From assembly GCF_905220705.1 (NCBI RefSeq), contig NZ_CAJNAT010000020.1, positions 1 through 64,000 on the forward strand: DNA of 64,000 bases, given 5' to 3'. Position 1 is the stretch's first letter. Each line of letters starts with the position of its first letter. This DNA comes from Paraburkholderia domus (GTDB taxonomy: Bacteria; Pseudomonadota; Gammaproteobacteria; Burkholderiales; Burkholderiaceae). The position numbers were made by a program, and so were the translations under genes. Positions 43,448-52,588 of the stretch are shown piece by piece. Below the pieces are notes generated by a model. The model was given only the letters and a program-made list of their open reading frames with translations. It searched no databases and had not been told where the DNA came from.

Positions 43448-44920
43448 TCAATGCACCGGCGCGTGAGTCTGTTCTGCCGGCCGCGGTTGTGTCACAGCGC
43501 TCACCACAGCGAAAACAATGATGTTCACGGCCAGCGCCAGGAAGCCGATATTGATGTCCTTCAGCGCGTCAGGCAAAAAGGGCATCAACTGCCCAACACT
43601 CAGATGCAGGGTGGTCGTCAAGGTCACCACCGCGACGCCCGCAAGAATCCCGCAAAACGCCCCGTACTTGGTCGCCCGGTTATGCGGCAGCAAACTGCAG
43701 ATCACCGCGGGAAACAGTTGGGTCACAAAGCTGTAGCCCATCAGCAGCAACGCCACGATCGTTTCGCCGCCATGCAGCGTAAAGCCCACGGCCACCAGCG
43801 CCACCACCGGCACCAGGAAGCGCGCGAGGTTGGCCACCGTCGCATCCGACGCCTTGCGACTCACCATGCCGCGATACACGTCGTTGGCGAGCAGCGTCGA
43901 TGCCGACGTCAGGATCATCGATCCTGGCACCAGCGCCGTCAGAATCCCCGCCGCGCCGATCACGCCGACAAACCACGGGTCGAAGGTCTGCAACGACAGA
44001 CGGAACAACGACAGGTCGATATCGCCGCCCTTCAGGCCCGGCACCTTCAGCGTTGCCGCAAAGCCCACGAAGAACACGAACAGCAGAATCAACTGGTACA
44101 GCGGCAGCACCATCGCGTTACGCCGGAAAATACGCTCGTCCTTCGCCGTGAAAATCGAACCGAACGTGTGCGGCCACATGAAGAAGCCCAGCGCGGTCAG
44201 GAGCACGGTCGACTGGAACCAGGTCACGCTCGACCCCTTGGCGGGGAAGGTCAGGAAGCCCGGACGCGCGGCGTCGATTGCGCGGAACATGTCGCCGAAG
44301 CCGCCGTAGTAGTGCAACGGCAGATAGATGCCGAGGAACAGCACGATCGCCAGGATCAACGTATCCTTCACGACCGAGTTCCACGCCGAGCCGCGCACGC
44401 CGGAGATGATCACGTAAGCCGTCACCACGGCGGCGCCAATCCATATGGCGGCGGTCGAAGAGATCGCACCATACGAGGCAGTCGCGACGATGATGCCGAG
44501 GCCCTTGAGTTGCAGCACGAGATACGGAATCAGCGCGGCCACGCCGACCAGCGCGACCAGCGTGCCGAGCGCCGGGCTGTCGTACTTGCGCGAGAAGAAG
44601 TGCGGCTGCGAGACGAGGCGGTGATTTTTCGCGTAACGCCAGATTGGCGGCAGCATCCAGTACGAGAGGATGTACGCCAGCGTGCCGTAGGCAAGAATGT
44701 AGTAGACCGGCGCGCCCTTGCCGTAAGCAAAGCCGCTGCCGCCGAGGAAAGTGAAGGTCGTGTAGATTTCGCCCGCCATCAGCAGGAACACGAACGCGGT
44801 GCCGAAACTGCGGCCGCCCACGGTCCATTGTTCGAGACTCATGTCGTGGCCGCGCCGCGCGCGCACGCCCAGGTACAGCGCAAACAGCGTAATTGCCGCA
44901 ATGATGACGAGTGCGCTCAT
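43448..44920 (-). CDS. Sodium:solute symporter, monocarboxylate permease type
   Basis: This 490-residue membrane protein with about 13 hydrophobic segments starts ALVIIAAITLFALYLGVRARRGHDMSLEQWTVGGRSFG. It contains GEIYTTFTFLGGSGFAYGKGAPVYY and IISGVRGSAWNSVVKDTLI, typical of the sodium:solute symporter family. This branch (MctP-like) takes up lactate, pyruvate and other monocarboxylates. The start ATG at 44920 follows AGGAGG. It overlaps the DUF3311 gene by four bases, the usual pairing for this subfamily. Confidence 0.9.
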   Translation of the reverse strand: MSALVIIAAITLFALYLGVRARRGHDMSLEQWTVGGRSFGTAFVFLLMAGEIYTTFTFLGGSGFAYGKGAPVYYILAYGTLAYILSYWMLPPIWRYAKNHRLVSQPHFFSRKYDSPALGTLVALVGVAALIPYLVLQLKGLGIIVATASYGAISSTAAIWIGAAVVTAYVIISGVRGSAWNSVVKDTLILAIVLFLGIYLPLHYYGGFGDMFRAIDAARPGFLTFPAKGSSVTWFQSTVLLTALGFFMWPHTFGSIFTAKDERIFRRNAMVLPLYQLILLFVFFVGFAATLKVPGLKGGDIDLSLFRLSLQTFDPWFVGVIGAAGILTALVPGSMILTSASTLLANDVYRGMVSRKASDATVANLARFLVPVVALVAVGFTLHGGETIVALLLMGYSFVTQLFPAVICSLLPHNRATKYGAFCGILAGVAVVTLTTTLHLSVGQLMPFLPDALKDINIGFLALAVNIIVFAVVSAVTQPRPAEQTHAPVH

Positions 44921-45132
44921 GATCGGGCCTCCTCGGTTTCTGCAGCAAGTTGACGGTTGCTCGGGTCCAGACGGTAGACGATCGCCATGATGATCGAACT
45001 CAGCACCACCCACATGACGATCCACGCCAGCACGAACGGCATGCCGAGCACCAGCGGCTCGACACGATTCACAAACGGAACACCGAGCAGAATGCCGACG
45101 AACGGCAGCGCGGCGAGTACACGAAGCAACAT
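44917..45132 (-). CDS. DUF3311 small membrane protein
   Basis: The 71-residue protein has two predicted helices (LRVLAALPFVGILLGVPFVNR and PFVLAWIVMWVVLSSIIMAIVY). DUF3311 proteins are regularly coded just before monocarboxylate symporters, and the stop here overlaps the symporter start (ATGA), so it is probably an accessory subunit. The ATG at 45132 follows GAGGAG. The frame upstream lacks coding character. Confidence 0.85.
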   Translation of the reverse strand: MLLRVLAALPFVGILLGVPFVNRVEPLVLGMPFVLAWIVMWVVLSSIIMAIVYRLDPSNRQLAAETEEARS

Positions 45133-45480
45133 GGGGGCAACTCCTCGAACCGGTAAGTACGTCTCGTTGAAAGTGCAGCTTCGTTGAGGACTGTATGCCG
45201 GATGCTTTGAGTACGTAAAGTCAGTCAAAAAAGTGTAGGCTTTCCGAAAGTTGCGCGCGCATCTTTCTGCGTTCGTCTGCTGCAGTGCAACGCCGCGCGC
45301 TGCTTGCATCGCCCCCTTTTTTACCGAATTGCATGCCGCGCCGCGATATCATCTGACCCACGCAACGCGAGCATCAATCTGGACAGCCCGAAGGCGTCCA
45401 GCACTTCAACTCAAGCGCGGCGCATCGGTAGGCAGTCAGTCAATCAGCCTGCCCGAGCCGCTGCCCGAAACGGATCGCAT
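45133..45480. other. Divergent intergenic region
   Basis: About 350 bases between the DUF3311 gene (minus) and marC (plus). It must hold both promoters. No strong dyad or hairpin was noticed. Confidence 0.4.
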
Positions 45481-46158
45481 ATGGTCGAAAGTCTGATCTC
45501 GGATATTCTGTTTGGCTTCACCGGGCTGATCAGCATCATCAACCCAATCGGCATGGCGTTCGTCTTTCTCGACCGGACAGCATCGCTCACCACGGAAGAC
45601 CGCACCGCACTCGCCAAGAAAATTGCCTTCAACGTCATGTGCGTGTTGCTCGTCGCCTTCTTTGTCGGCACCCCCATTCTCCATTTCTTCGGCATCTCCA
45701 TGGAGGCACTGCGTATCGGCGGGGGCCTCGCGGTCGCCGTCGGCGGCTGGCAGATGCTCAACGCGCCCGACACGCAACCGGCCGAGCAGCCGGCAGTCAA
45801 GCGCGTGGATTCGGATAACGCCATGTCGAAAGCATTCTTCCCGCTGACCATTCCACTCACCACCGGGCCCGGTTCGATCGCCACCGCGATCGCGCTGACC
45901 GCGAACCGCACGCATAAGCTCTCGGCGTTCGTGCTGTCGAGCATCGCGTCGGTGGTGATCTCGGTCCTCGTGGCTGCCACCGTCTATCTGATCTACAGCC
46001 GGGCGGTGGTGTTCGCCAAGTATCTCGGCGTGGACGGCACCAAGGTCGCGATGCGTGTCTCGTCGTTTCTGCTGCTGTGCATTGGCGTGCAGATTATCCT
46101 GACCGGTTTTTCGGAGTTCCTGATACCGATCGCTCAGATGCAACCCGTGGTCAAATAA
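45481..46158 (+). CDS. MarC-family integral membrane protein
   Basis: The 225-residue protein starts SLISDILFGFTGLISIINPIGMAFVFLDRTASLT and has ILHFFGISMEALRIGGGLAVAVGGWQML and FFPLTIPLTTGPGSIATAIAL, which define the MarC/UPF0056 family. Six transmembrane helices are predicted. The family was once linked to multiple antibiotic resistance, but its role is unsettled. The ATG at 45481 places the first membrane helix at the N-terminus; the ribosome site is weak. Confidence 0.88.
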   Translation: MVESLISDILFGFTGLISIINPIGMAFVFLDRTASLTTEDRTALAKKIAFNVMCVLLVAFFVGTPILHFFGISMEALRIGGGLAVAVGGWQMLNAPDTQPAEQPAVKRVDSDNAMSKAFFPLTIPLTTGPGSIATAIALTANRTHKLSAFVLSSIASVVISVLVAATVYLIYSRAVVFAKYLGVDGTKVAMRVSSFLLLCIGVQIILTGFSEFLIPIAQMQPVVK

Positions 46159-46233
46159 CGGACGGCGGCGCGCGAGCCTATTCGAGGCTGTGCGAGGTTC
46201 GCCGGACATCTCGTCGTGACAGGAGGTCAACGC

Positions 46234-47067
46234 ATGTGCCGCTGGCTCGCTTATACCGGTAACCCGATTCAACTCGAAACGGTGCTGTTCAACGCCAAAC
46301 ACTCCCTGATCGACCAGAGTCTGCATTCGCGGCTCGGCCAGACCACCACCAACGGCGACGGCTTCGGCATCGGCTGGTACGGTCATCCGACCGACATCCC
46401 GTTTCGCTACCGCTGCATCCAGCCCGCATGGAGCGATCGCAATCTGCGCGAGGCCGCGCGGGCGATCCGCGCGCCGCTGTTCGTCGCGCACATCCGTGCG
46501 GCCACCGGCACGCCGTCGCAGGAAACCAACTGCCATCCGTTCCGTTACGGCCGCTGGCTTTTCATGCACAACGGACTGGTGCGTAACTTTCCGGTGGCCC
46601 GTCGCGACCTGATGCTGGCGATCGATCCCGAGTTGTTCCCGTCCATCGAAGGCTCGACGGATTCCGAAGTGCTGTTTTTTCTGGCGCTGACCTTCGGCCT
46701 CGAACTGACGCCAGTTACCGCGCTCGAGCGGATGGTGGGTTTTGTCGAAGACGTCGGGCGCAAACACGATATCGACGAGCCGTTGAACATGACCGTTTGC
46801 GCAACCGACGGCGAGCAGATCATCGCGGTTCGCTATTCGAGCGAAGGGCAGTCGCGCTCGCTCTTTCACAGCACCTCGTTCCGGCATCTGCACGAACTGT
46901 ATCCAGACGACCCGCGCATCGTGACGGCTGGCCAGGACGCGTTTCTGGTGTTGTCAGAGCCGCTTGCGGATCTGCCGGGCTGGTGGGAGGAGATTCCGGA
47001 GAGCACGGCCGTGGTCGCGCGGGGCGGCGAGATCGAGCAGTATTCGTTCAAGCCGCAACTGGCGTAG
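46234..47067 (+). CDS. Class II glutamine amidotransferase (YafJ-like)
   Basis: The 277-residue protein begins MCRWLAYTGNPIQLE, with the catalytic Cys exposed after Met removal. QTTTNGDGFGIGWYG, VAHIRAATGTPSQETNCHPF and FMHNGLVRNF complete the Ntn-type glutaminase site. It resembles E. coli YafJ and EgtC-like stand-alone glutaminase domains; the partner or acceptor is not known. A strong AGGAGG lies 7 bases before the ATG. It converges with the CobT-like gene. Confidence 0.88.
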   Translation: MCRWLAYTGNPIQLETVLFNAKHSLIDQSLHSRLGQTTTNGDGFGIGWYGHPTDIPFRYRCIQPAWSDRNLREAARAIRAPLFVAHIRAATGTPSQETNCHPFRYGRWLFMHNGLVRNFPVARRDLMLAIDPELFPSIEGSTDSEVLFFLALTFGLELTPVTALERMVGFVEDVGRKHDIDEPLNMTVCATDGEQIIAVRYSSEGQSRSLFHSTSFRHLHELYPDDPRIVTAGQDAFLVLSEPLADLPGWWEEIPESTAVVARGGEIEQYSFKPQLA

Positions 47068-47082
47068 GCGCGTTTTGATGCG

Positions 47083-48834
47083 CTAGCGCGTGAGCAGCAT
47101 CGAGCTCAACACCGAGAACACCGTCGACGGCAATTCGGCGAGGCGGCTCACCACCACGTTGTGCGGATAGAAATCCTCGACAGCGTCGGTCAGCACGCCG
47201 ATTCCGAGCAGTTCGATGCCGCGTTTCTGGATCGCCGCAATGCGTTCGCGCAGATCGCTGCGCAATACTTGCGGGTCGCCGTCGCCAGTCGACGGATAGC
47301 CGTCGGAGAACACGATCAGGATGCGCCGCTCGGCCTGATGATCCGCGAGCCGCGTCGCGGCCCAGGCCAGCGCTTCGCCGTCCGGATTCTCGTGACCACA
47401 ATCGATCGTGGCGATGCCGCTCAGATCCGTTGCGCCAAAGCGTTTGTAGACCTTCAGATCGAGCCGTTCGACAAAACGGTTATAGCGCCGCAAATCCGCC
47501 CCGGCCGCCCGTTGCCGCTCATACAGTTGCTTCATCGGTGCGGATTCGAGCGAGCAATAGCCCAGCACTTCGCAGTCGAACGACAACTGCGTCAGCGCAT
47601 CGCACAACGCGGTCGCGCACAGGCGCGCGAGTTCGATCTTGCGCCCCGCCATTGAACCGCTGCGATCGATCAGCAAGGTCACGGCGACGTCGCGCCCTTT
47701 GGCCGCCCGTTGCGTGCGAAACGGCGTGCGGTAACCGGGTGAGGTTGCCAGCTTTGCCAGTGCGGTGCGGTCGATCTCGCCGCGTTCCTGTTCGCGGCGC
47801 CAGCGCGTGCGTTCGTCGGCACTCAGCGCGCGTTCGAGTTTCTCCTTGAGTGGCGCGGTATCCGCACGGGCCGCTGCGCGAAGCTCGCGCCACGTTGCGC
47901 TGTCGCCCTGACCGGTGACGTCGGTAATCTCATCGAATTCGGTGGCGAGCGGAATCGACAACTGCACGCGAGCGGCGTCTGAGGCTGCACGGGCCTCGCC
48001 ATCGGAACGCGCCGATGGCTGCTGCGCATCGGCCAGCGATTGCCCCATGCCCACCGCATTTTCCGCTTGCGCGCCGCCGCTTTTATCGGACGGCGGTGCG
48101 GCTCTGTTGTCCTGGTCGGGCTGAGCCGTATCGTCATCGTTGAACGGCTCGGACGACGACGCGGCGGTTTCCGTGTCGATATCTTCAACCGGATCCGCGG
48201 TGAACACCATGCTGTTGACATCGCCCGCCGACAAAGCCCGCACGCGTGCCACCAATGCCTGCGCCGCCGCGATGCTATGCGCGGTCGAACGGCTTCTTCG
48301 CGCTTCGTCCAGCAGATCCTGCGCGGCGTGCAGCGCGGCCAGCAGTGAATGGCTCGCTTCGGTCAGGGTCGGCTGTTCGTCCCACAGCGCGCGCTCCACC
48401 AGCCAGACCAGCCGGTCACGCCAATGCAGCTTCGGCCAGCGCTGCCGCGCCTGCTCGGCGGCATGCACACGCAGTTTGCCGATGAACCAGCGCGCGCCCG
48501 GATACTCGTCGAGCAGTTGCGAAGAGACGCGGCGGTCCTCGATGACCTGCGCGAGATTCGCGGCAACCCCGGCAGGCAGCGCATCCATCTGCGCGAGCGA
48601 CGAATGCTTGGCGCGCGCCACCAGCAGATCCAGATAGCCGATCAGCACGTCGCGCTCGACGCCGCCGCTCAACTCATAGTCGGGAATCACAATGCGGCCG
48701 GGTTCGACACGCGGCCCATCCGGACTGAAGGCGACCGTCACGCCGTATTGGCCGGTCAGCACGCGCGCTACTTTGCTGAGCGTCGATTCGAACGCGAAGC
48801 CTCGCGTGTCGCGCGTTGCGTGCATGGCGCTCAT
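47083..48834 (-). CDS. CobT-like protein with C-terminal VWA domain
   Basis: The 583-residue protein has an N-terminal CobT-type region (residues 1-200) and an acidic, low-complexity centre (SSSEPFNDDDTAQPDQDNRA). A von Willebrand A domain follows from about residue 385: VTLLIDRSGSMAGRKIELA (MIDAS DxSxS) and ILIVFSDGYPSTGDGD. CobT works with the AAA protein CobS and with CobN to insert cobalt in the aerobic pathway. The order here, AAA gene 10 bases upstream then VWA gene, fits both CobS/CobT and general MoxR/VWA pairs. No cobN is in the window, so the role in cobalt insertion is unproven. Confidence 0.75.
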   Translation of the reverse strand: MSAMHATRDTRGFAFESTLSKVARVLTGQYGVTVAFSPDGPRVEPGRIVIPDYELSGGVERDVLIGYLDLLVARAKHSSLAQMDALPAGVAANLAQVIEDRRVSSQLLDEYPGARWFIGKLRVHAAEQARQRWPKLHWRDRLVWLVERALWDEQPTLTEASHSLLAALHAAQDLLDEARRSRSTAHSIAAAQALVARVRALSAGDVNSMVFTADPVEDIDTETAASSSEPFNDDDTAQPDQDNRAAPPSDKSGGAQAENAVGMGQSLADAQQPSARSDGEARAASDAARVQLSIPLATEFDEITDVTGQGDSATWRELRAAARADTAPLKEKLERALSADERTRWRREQERGEIDRTALAKLATSPGYRTPFRTQRAAKGRDVAVTLLIDRSGSMAGRKIELARLCATALCDALTQLSFDCEVLGYCSLESAPMKQLYERQRAAGADLRRYNRFVERLDLKVYKRFGATDLSGIATIDCGHENPDGEALAWAATRLADHQAERRILIVFSDGYPSTGDGDPQVLRSDLRERIAAIQKRGIELLGIGVLTDAVEDFYPHNVVVSRLAELPSTVFSVLSSMLLTR

Positions 48835-48844
48835 ATTGTTACCG

Positions 48845-50071
48845 TCAGGCGGCCGGCGCGATGTGATGGCGAACGATGCCGCGAATCAGCGCCGCATCTT
48901 CGGGACTGACCTTCGCGTAGATCGCAGGACCGGCGGCGCGTTCGGGGTCGCTGGTGCGCAGCATCAGCTCGGCCCAGTCGAGCAGGCGCCGCGTGGAGAA
49001 CGCGCTCGACAGGTCTTCGCGGGCGAACGCCGCGCGACAGTCGGCGGCGATCGCGGCGAGGGTGGTGGCGAGCGCGCGTGTCATATGCGGGGCGAGGGTG
49101 CGCACCAGCACGTCGGCTTCTTCGGCAGGCGTCAGATAGTCCAGCATGTAGACGCGCCAGCGATCGAGAAACGCTTCGTTCATCAGATTCGCGCCCTGAT
49201 ACAGATGACGGAACTGGCTCATTGCACCGACCGCATTCGCCGTGGCGAACAGCCGGAATGCGGGATGAGGCGCCACGATCTCGTTGCCTTTCTCTTTCAG
49301 CACGAGGCGGCCGTGCGGTTCGAGGACGGCGGTGAGGGCGGCAAGAATCGACGGTTCGGCGAAATCGATTTCGTCGACGATCAGCCACAAGCCTTCGCGC
49401 ATCGCGGTGGGCAGCACGCCGTCCACCCAGATGGTCTCGCCGCCCTTGACCGTCCAGAAGCCGACAAAATCGCCGACGGTGGTTTGCCCATTCATGTTCG
49501 AGCGCACCACGCCGTGCTGCGAGCGCGCGGCGACCTGTTCAATCAGGCTGGTCTTGCCGGCGCCGGTGTGACCGATCAGCATGACGCGCCGGTTCTCGAC
49601 GATGTCTTCGACAATGTCGTTGAAGCGCTCGGAGAAAAGATAGGCCGGATTGACGCGCGGGACGAGCGGGTTGTCCACGCCGCAAGGCACGTCGACATGG
49701 CCGATACGCACGGTTTCGCCGGCGCGCTCGACCTGCCGATGTCGCCGCGCCGCCGAGGCCAGCGCCCCAACGCGTTGCAACTCCGGCATAAAGGCCACCC
49801 GTTCTGCCATGCCCGCTTGGTCCGGGGCATCGGGCGTATCGATCGCAAAACCCTCGCGGCGCCACTTCTTCAGCTTGGCGCGCAGGTTTTCCGCGTCGAC
49901 CACCAGATCGATATCGACCGATCCGGCGCCGTTGCCGTCATCGACCCCATGTTCCAGGCGGTAATTTTCCGGCCGGTCCGCCACGCTGACGCGCCACCAT
50001 TCCGCGCCCGTTTCGGTCGCGCGTTGGTAAAGGCCCAGGTTTTCGTCTTCGGTGAGTTCAGGCGCGTTCAT
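48845..50071 (-). CDS. CobS-like AAA+ ATPase (MoxR group)
   Basis: Started at the ATG at 50071, the protein has 408 residues. A TTG 27 bases earlier is an alternative. Residues about 155-390 form the AAA+ core: VMLIGHTGAGKTSLIEQVAA (Walker A), LWLIVDEIDFAEPSILAAL (Walker B) and FRLFATANAVG (sensor). The DFVGFWTVKGGETIWVDGVLPTAMREG loop is CobS/MoxR-typical. The N-terminal 150 residues are longer than in typical alphaproteobacterial CobS. Together with the downstream VWA protein it likely forms a chelatase-type motor. Confidence 0.78.
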   Translation of the reverse strand: MNAPELTEDENLGLYQRATETGAEWWRVSVADRPENYRLEHGVDDGNGAGSVDIDLVVDAENLRAKLKKWRREGFAIDTPDAPDQAGMAERVAFMPELQRVGALASAARRHRQVERAGETVRIGHVDVPCGVDNPLVPRVNPAYLFSERFNDIVEDIVENRRVMLIGHTGAGKTSLIEQVAARSQHGVVRSNMNGQTTVGDFVGFWTVKGGETIWVDGVLPTAMREGLWLIVDEIDFAEPSILAALTAVLEPHGRLVLKEKGNEIVAPHPAFRLFATANAVGAMSQFRHLYQGANLMNEAFLDRWRVYMLDYLTPAEEADVLVRTLAPHMTRALATTLAAIAADCRAAFAREDLSSAFSTRRLLDWAELMLRTSDPERAAGPAIYAKVSPEDAALIRGIVRHHIAPAA

Positions 50072-50452
50072 GGCGAGTGGCAAATGATGAATGGTCAAAT
50101 AACGAATAATGCTTTTCGATTTGGCTGAGGCCGAATGACCGACTATCTTATCGTGAGTCCCTTTCGATCTTCCCCTACGCGCCCTGATCGCGCCGGTTGC
50201 CCTTTATCGCACCCCTTTTTGCGTTCGCTCAAAACCGCAAGCCGTCTGAAAGAACTGTCTCCAATCATCAGTTCAACACGGCGCCGGATGTAACGCGCCG
50301 TGCAGATTCGCGCGCATCGGCGCATCATCGACGAGCTTGGCTGCGGTTCTTCATGCGTTCTTTGCACGTTCTTCCACACGAACACGGTTCGCCGGCCACG
50401 CCGATGCAATGCGTTCCGGCGATGTCCCAACCGCCGAACAAGGAGTGTCCCC
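50072..50452. other. Divergent region between the CobS-like and transketolase genes
   Basis: About 380 bases with no recognised gene. The frames seen here read through without family features. It contains both promoters, and an AAGGAGTG ribosome site just before the transketolase ATG. Confidence 0.4.
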
Positions 50453-52537
50453 ATGCAAAACGATCCCGCCCTCGACCAGCTGTGCATCAACACGATTCGC
50501 ACGCTCTCGATGGACGCTGTGCAAAAGGCCAATTCCGGTCACCCCGGCACGCCGATGGCATTGGCACCGGTCGCCTATCATCTGTGGCAAAACCACCTTC
50601 GCTATGATCCGGACGAGCCCTTGTGGCCGAACCGCGACCGCTTCGTGCTCTCGGTGGGGCATGCGTCGATGCTGCTGTACTCGCTGCTGCATCTGGCAAA
50701 CGTGAAGGCCCTGGACGACGACGGCAAGCCGACCGGCGCGCCCGCCGTCTCGCTCGACGACATCGAACATTTCCGCCAGCTCGGCAGCAACACGCCGGGC
50801 CACCCCGAATTCCGCATGACGACCGGTGTGGAAACGACCACCGGGCCGCTCGGCCAGGGGCTGGGCAATAGCGTCGGCATGGCGATGGCGGCACGCTGGC
50901 ACGAAAGCCACTTCAACAAGCCGGACGCGCCGTTATTCGATTACCGCGTTTATGCGCTATGCGGCGACGGCGACATGATGGAAGGCATCTCGCACGAAGC
51001 GGCCTCGCTCGCAGGGCATCTGAAGCTGTCGAATCTGATCTGGATTTACGACAGTAACCGCGTGACGATTGAAGGCCACACCGACCTCGCTTATAGCGAC
51101 GATGTGGAAAGCCGCTTCCGAGGTTACAACTGGCACACGCTGCATGTGAACGACGCGAACGATGCCGCCGCGCTCGAAGCCGCGTTTACCGAAGCGAAAG
51201 GCGTCACGGACAGGCCGACGCTGATCGTGGTCCACAGCATCATCGGTTGGGGCGCGCCGCATAAGCAGGACACATCCTCCGCACATGGCGAAGCGCTCGG
51301 TGTCGAAGAGGTGGCACTGACCAAGAAGTTTTATGGCTGGCCCGAGGACAAGTTCTTCTATGTCCCGGACGGTGTGCATGAACGCTTCGCGCAGGGCATC
51401 GGCGCGCGCGGCAAGGCGGCGCGCGAGGAATGGCAGGCGAAGTACGACGCGTACAAGAGCACATACCCGGAACTGTCGCGCGAATTCGCGCAGATGGACG
51501 CGCATGAATTGCCCGCGGGCTGGGATAGCGACATCCCCACGTTCGATGCCGACCCGAAGGGCATGGCCTCGCGCGACTCGTCGGGCAAGGTGCTCAATGC
51601 GATTGCCGCGCGCGTGCCCTGGATGATCGGCGGTGCGGCCGATCTCGCGCCGTCCACCAAGACCAATCTGAAATTCGAAGGCGCGGGCAGCTTCGAACAC
51701 GACAACTATGGCGGATGCAACCTGCACTTCGGGATTCGCGAGCACGGCATGGGCGCGGCGGTGAATGGGCTCGCGTTGTCGAATATGCGGCCGTTCGGTT
51801 CGACCTTCCTGATTTTCAGCGACTACATGAAGCCGCCGATTCGCCTTTCCGCGATCATGGAAGTGCCGGCCATCTACGTGTTCACGCACGATTCGATCGG
51901 CGTCGGCGAAGATGGTCCGACCCATCAGCCGATCGAGCAACTCGCGTCGCTGCGTGGCGTGCCGGGGCTGACCTTGCTGCGACCGGGCGACGCGAACGAA
52001 GTCGCCGAGGCGTGGCGCGTGGCGATGTCGGATCCGCGTCGGCCGTCGTGCATTGTCGTGACGCGTCAGGCGTTACCGACTCTGGACCGCACGCGCTATG
52101 CGTCGGCGAAAGGCGTGGAGAAGGGCGCGTATGTGCTCGCCGATGCGCCTGACGGGCAGAAGCCCGAAGTAATTTTGATCGCCACGGGCAGCGAACTGTC
52201 GCTGTGTGTCGATGCCTACGAGAAGCTCAAGAGCGAAGGCATCGCGGCGCGGGTGGTGTCGATGCCATCATGGGATATCTTCGAGCGCCAGGGCGAGGCG
52301 TATCAGGACGCCGTGCTACCGCCCGATGTTGACGCGCGCGTCGCGGTCGAACAGGCGGCAACGCTCGGTTGGGACCGCTATGTCGGGCGGCTCGGCGCGC
52401 AGGTGGTGATGCATACGTTCGGCGCGTCCGCGCCATTCCCCGACCTGAAAAAGAAGTTCGGCTTCACGTCCGAGCACGTTTATGACGCGGCGAAGCAGCA
52501 GATTGCGCGAGTGAAGGCGAAGAGCAGCAAGCAGTAG
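50453..52537 (+). CDS. tkt: Transketolase
   Basis: The 694-residue enzyme shows all three domains. The N-terminal part has RTLSMDAVQKANSGHPGTPM and LCGDGDMMEGISHEAASLAGHL, the thiamine diphosphate/magnesium site. The middle has FIFSDYMKPPIRLSAIMEVP, the C-terminus LRPGDANEVAEAW. It moves two-carbon units between sugar phosphates in the pentose phosphate and Calvin cycles. In Burkholderiales tkt often lies next to gapA and pgk; here it does not, so a second transketolase may exist. The ATG at 50453 follows AAGGAGTG. Confidence 0.94.
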   Translation: MQNDPALDQLCINTIRTLSMDAVQKANSGHPGTPMALAPVAYHLWQNHLRYDPDEPLWPNRDRFVLSVGHASMLLYSLLHLANVKALDDDGKPTGAPAVSLDDIEHFRQLGSNTPGHPEFRMTTGVETTTGPLGQGLGNSVGMAMAARWHESHFNKPDAPLFDYRVYALCGDGDMMEGISHEAASLAGHLKLSNLIWIYDSNRVTIEGHTDLAYSDDVESRFRGYNWHTLHVNDANDAAALEAAFTEAKGVTDRPTLIVVHSIIGWGAPHKQDTSSAHGEALGVEEVALTKKFYGWPEDKFFYVPDGVHERFAQGIGARGKAAREEWQAKYDAYKSTYPELSREFAQMDAHELPAGWDSDIPTFDADPKGMASRDSSGKVLNAIAARVPWMIGGAADLAPSTKTNLKFEGAGSFEHDNYGGCNLHFGIREHGMGAAVNGLALSNMRPFGSTFLIFSDYMKPPIRLSAIMEVPAIYVFTHDSIGVGEDGPTHQPIEQLASLRGVPGLTLLRPGDANEVAEAWRVAMSDPRRPSCIVVTRQALPTLDRTRYASAKGVEKGAYVLADAPDGQKPEVILIATGSELSLCVDAYEKLKSEGIAARVVSMPSWDIFERQGEAYQDAVLPPDVDARVAVEQAATLGWDRYVGRLGAQVVMHTFGASAPFPDLKKKFGFTSEHVYDAAKQQIARVKAKSSKQ

Positions 52538-52545
52538 GGCGTGTT

Positions 52546-52588
52546 CGCGGACGGTCGCGCTGCTATCACGGCAGAGCGACCGTCTGCG
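52546..52588. terminator. Bidirectional hairpin between tkt and zapE
   Basis: CGCGGACGGTCGC (52546-52558) pairs with GCGACCGTCTGCG (52576-52588), with one G-T wobble, around a 17-base loop. It lies where two convergent genes end and overlaps the zapE stop. There is no T-run, so termination would rely on the hairpin or on Rho. Confidence 0.5.

Noticed and set aside
43190..44953. Plus-strand frame of 587 codons opposite the permease
   Set aside because: Antisense to a clear monocarboxylate permease; its product is Arg/His/Gln-rich without any family pattern, as expected for a G+C-rich shadow frame.
45436..46893. Minus-strand frame of 485 codons opposite marC and the amidotransferase gene
   Set aside because: It covers two well-supported plus-strand genes and the gap between them, which no real gene would do.
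48692..50128. Plus-strand frame of 478 codons opposite the CobS-like gene
   Set aside because: It spans the CobS/CobT junction on the wrong strand and has no recognisable motif.
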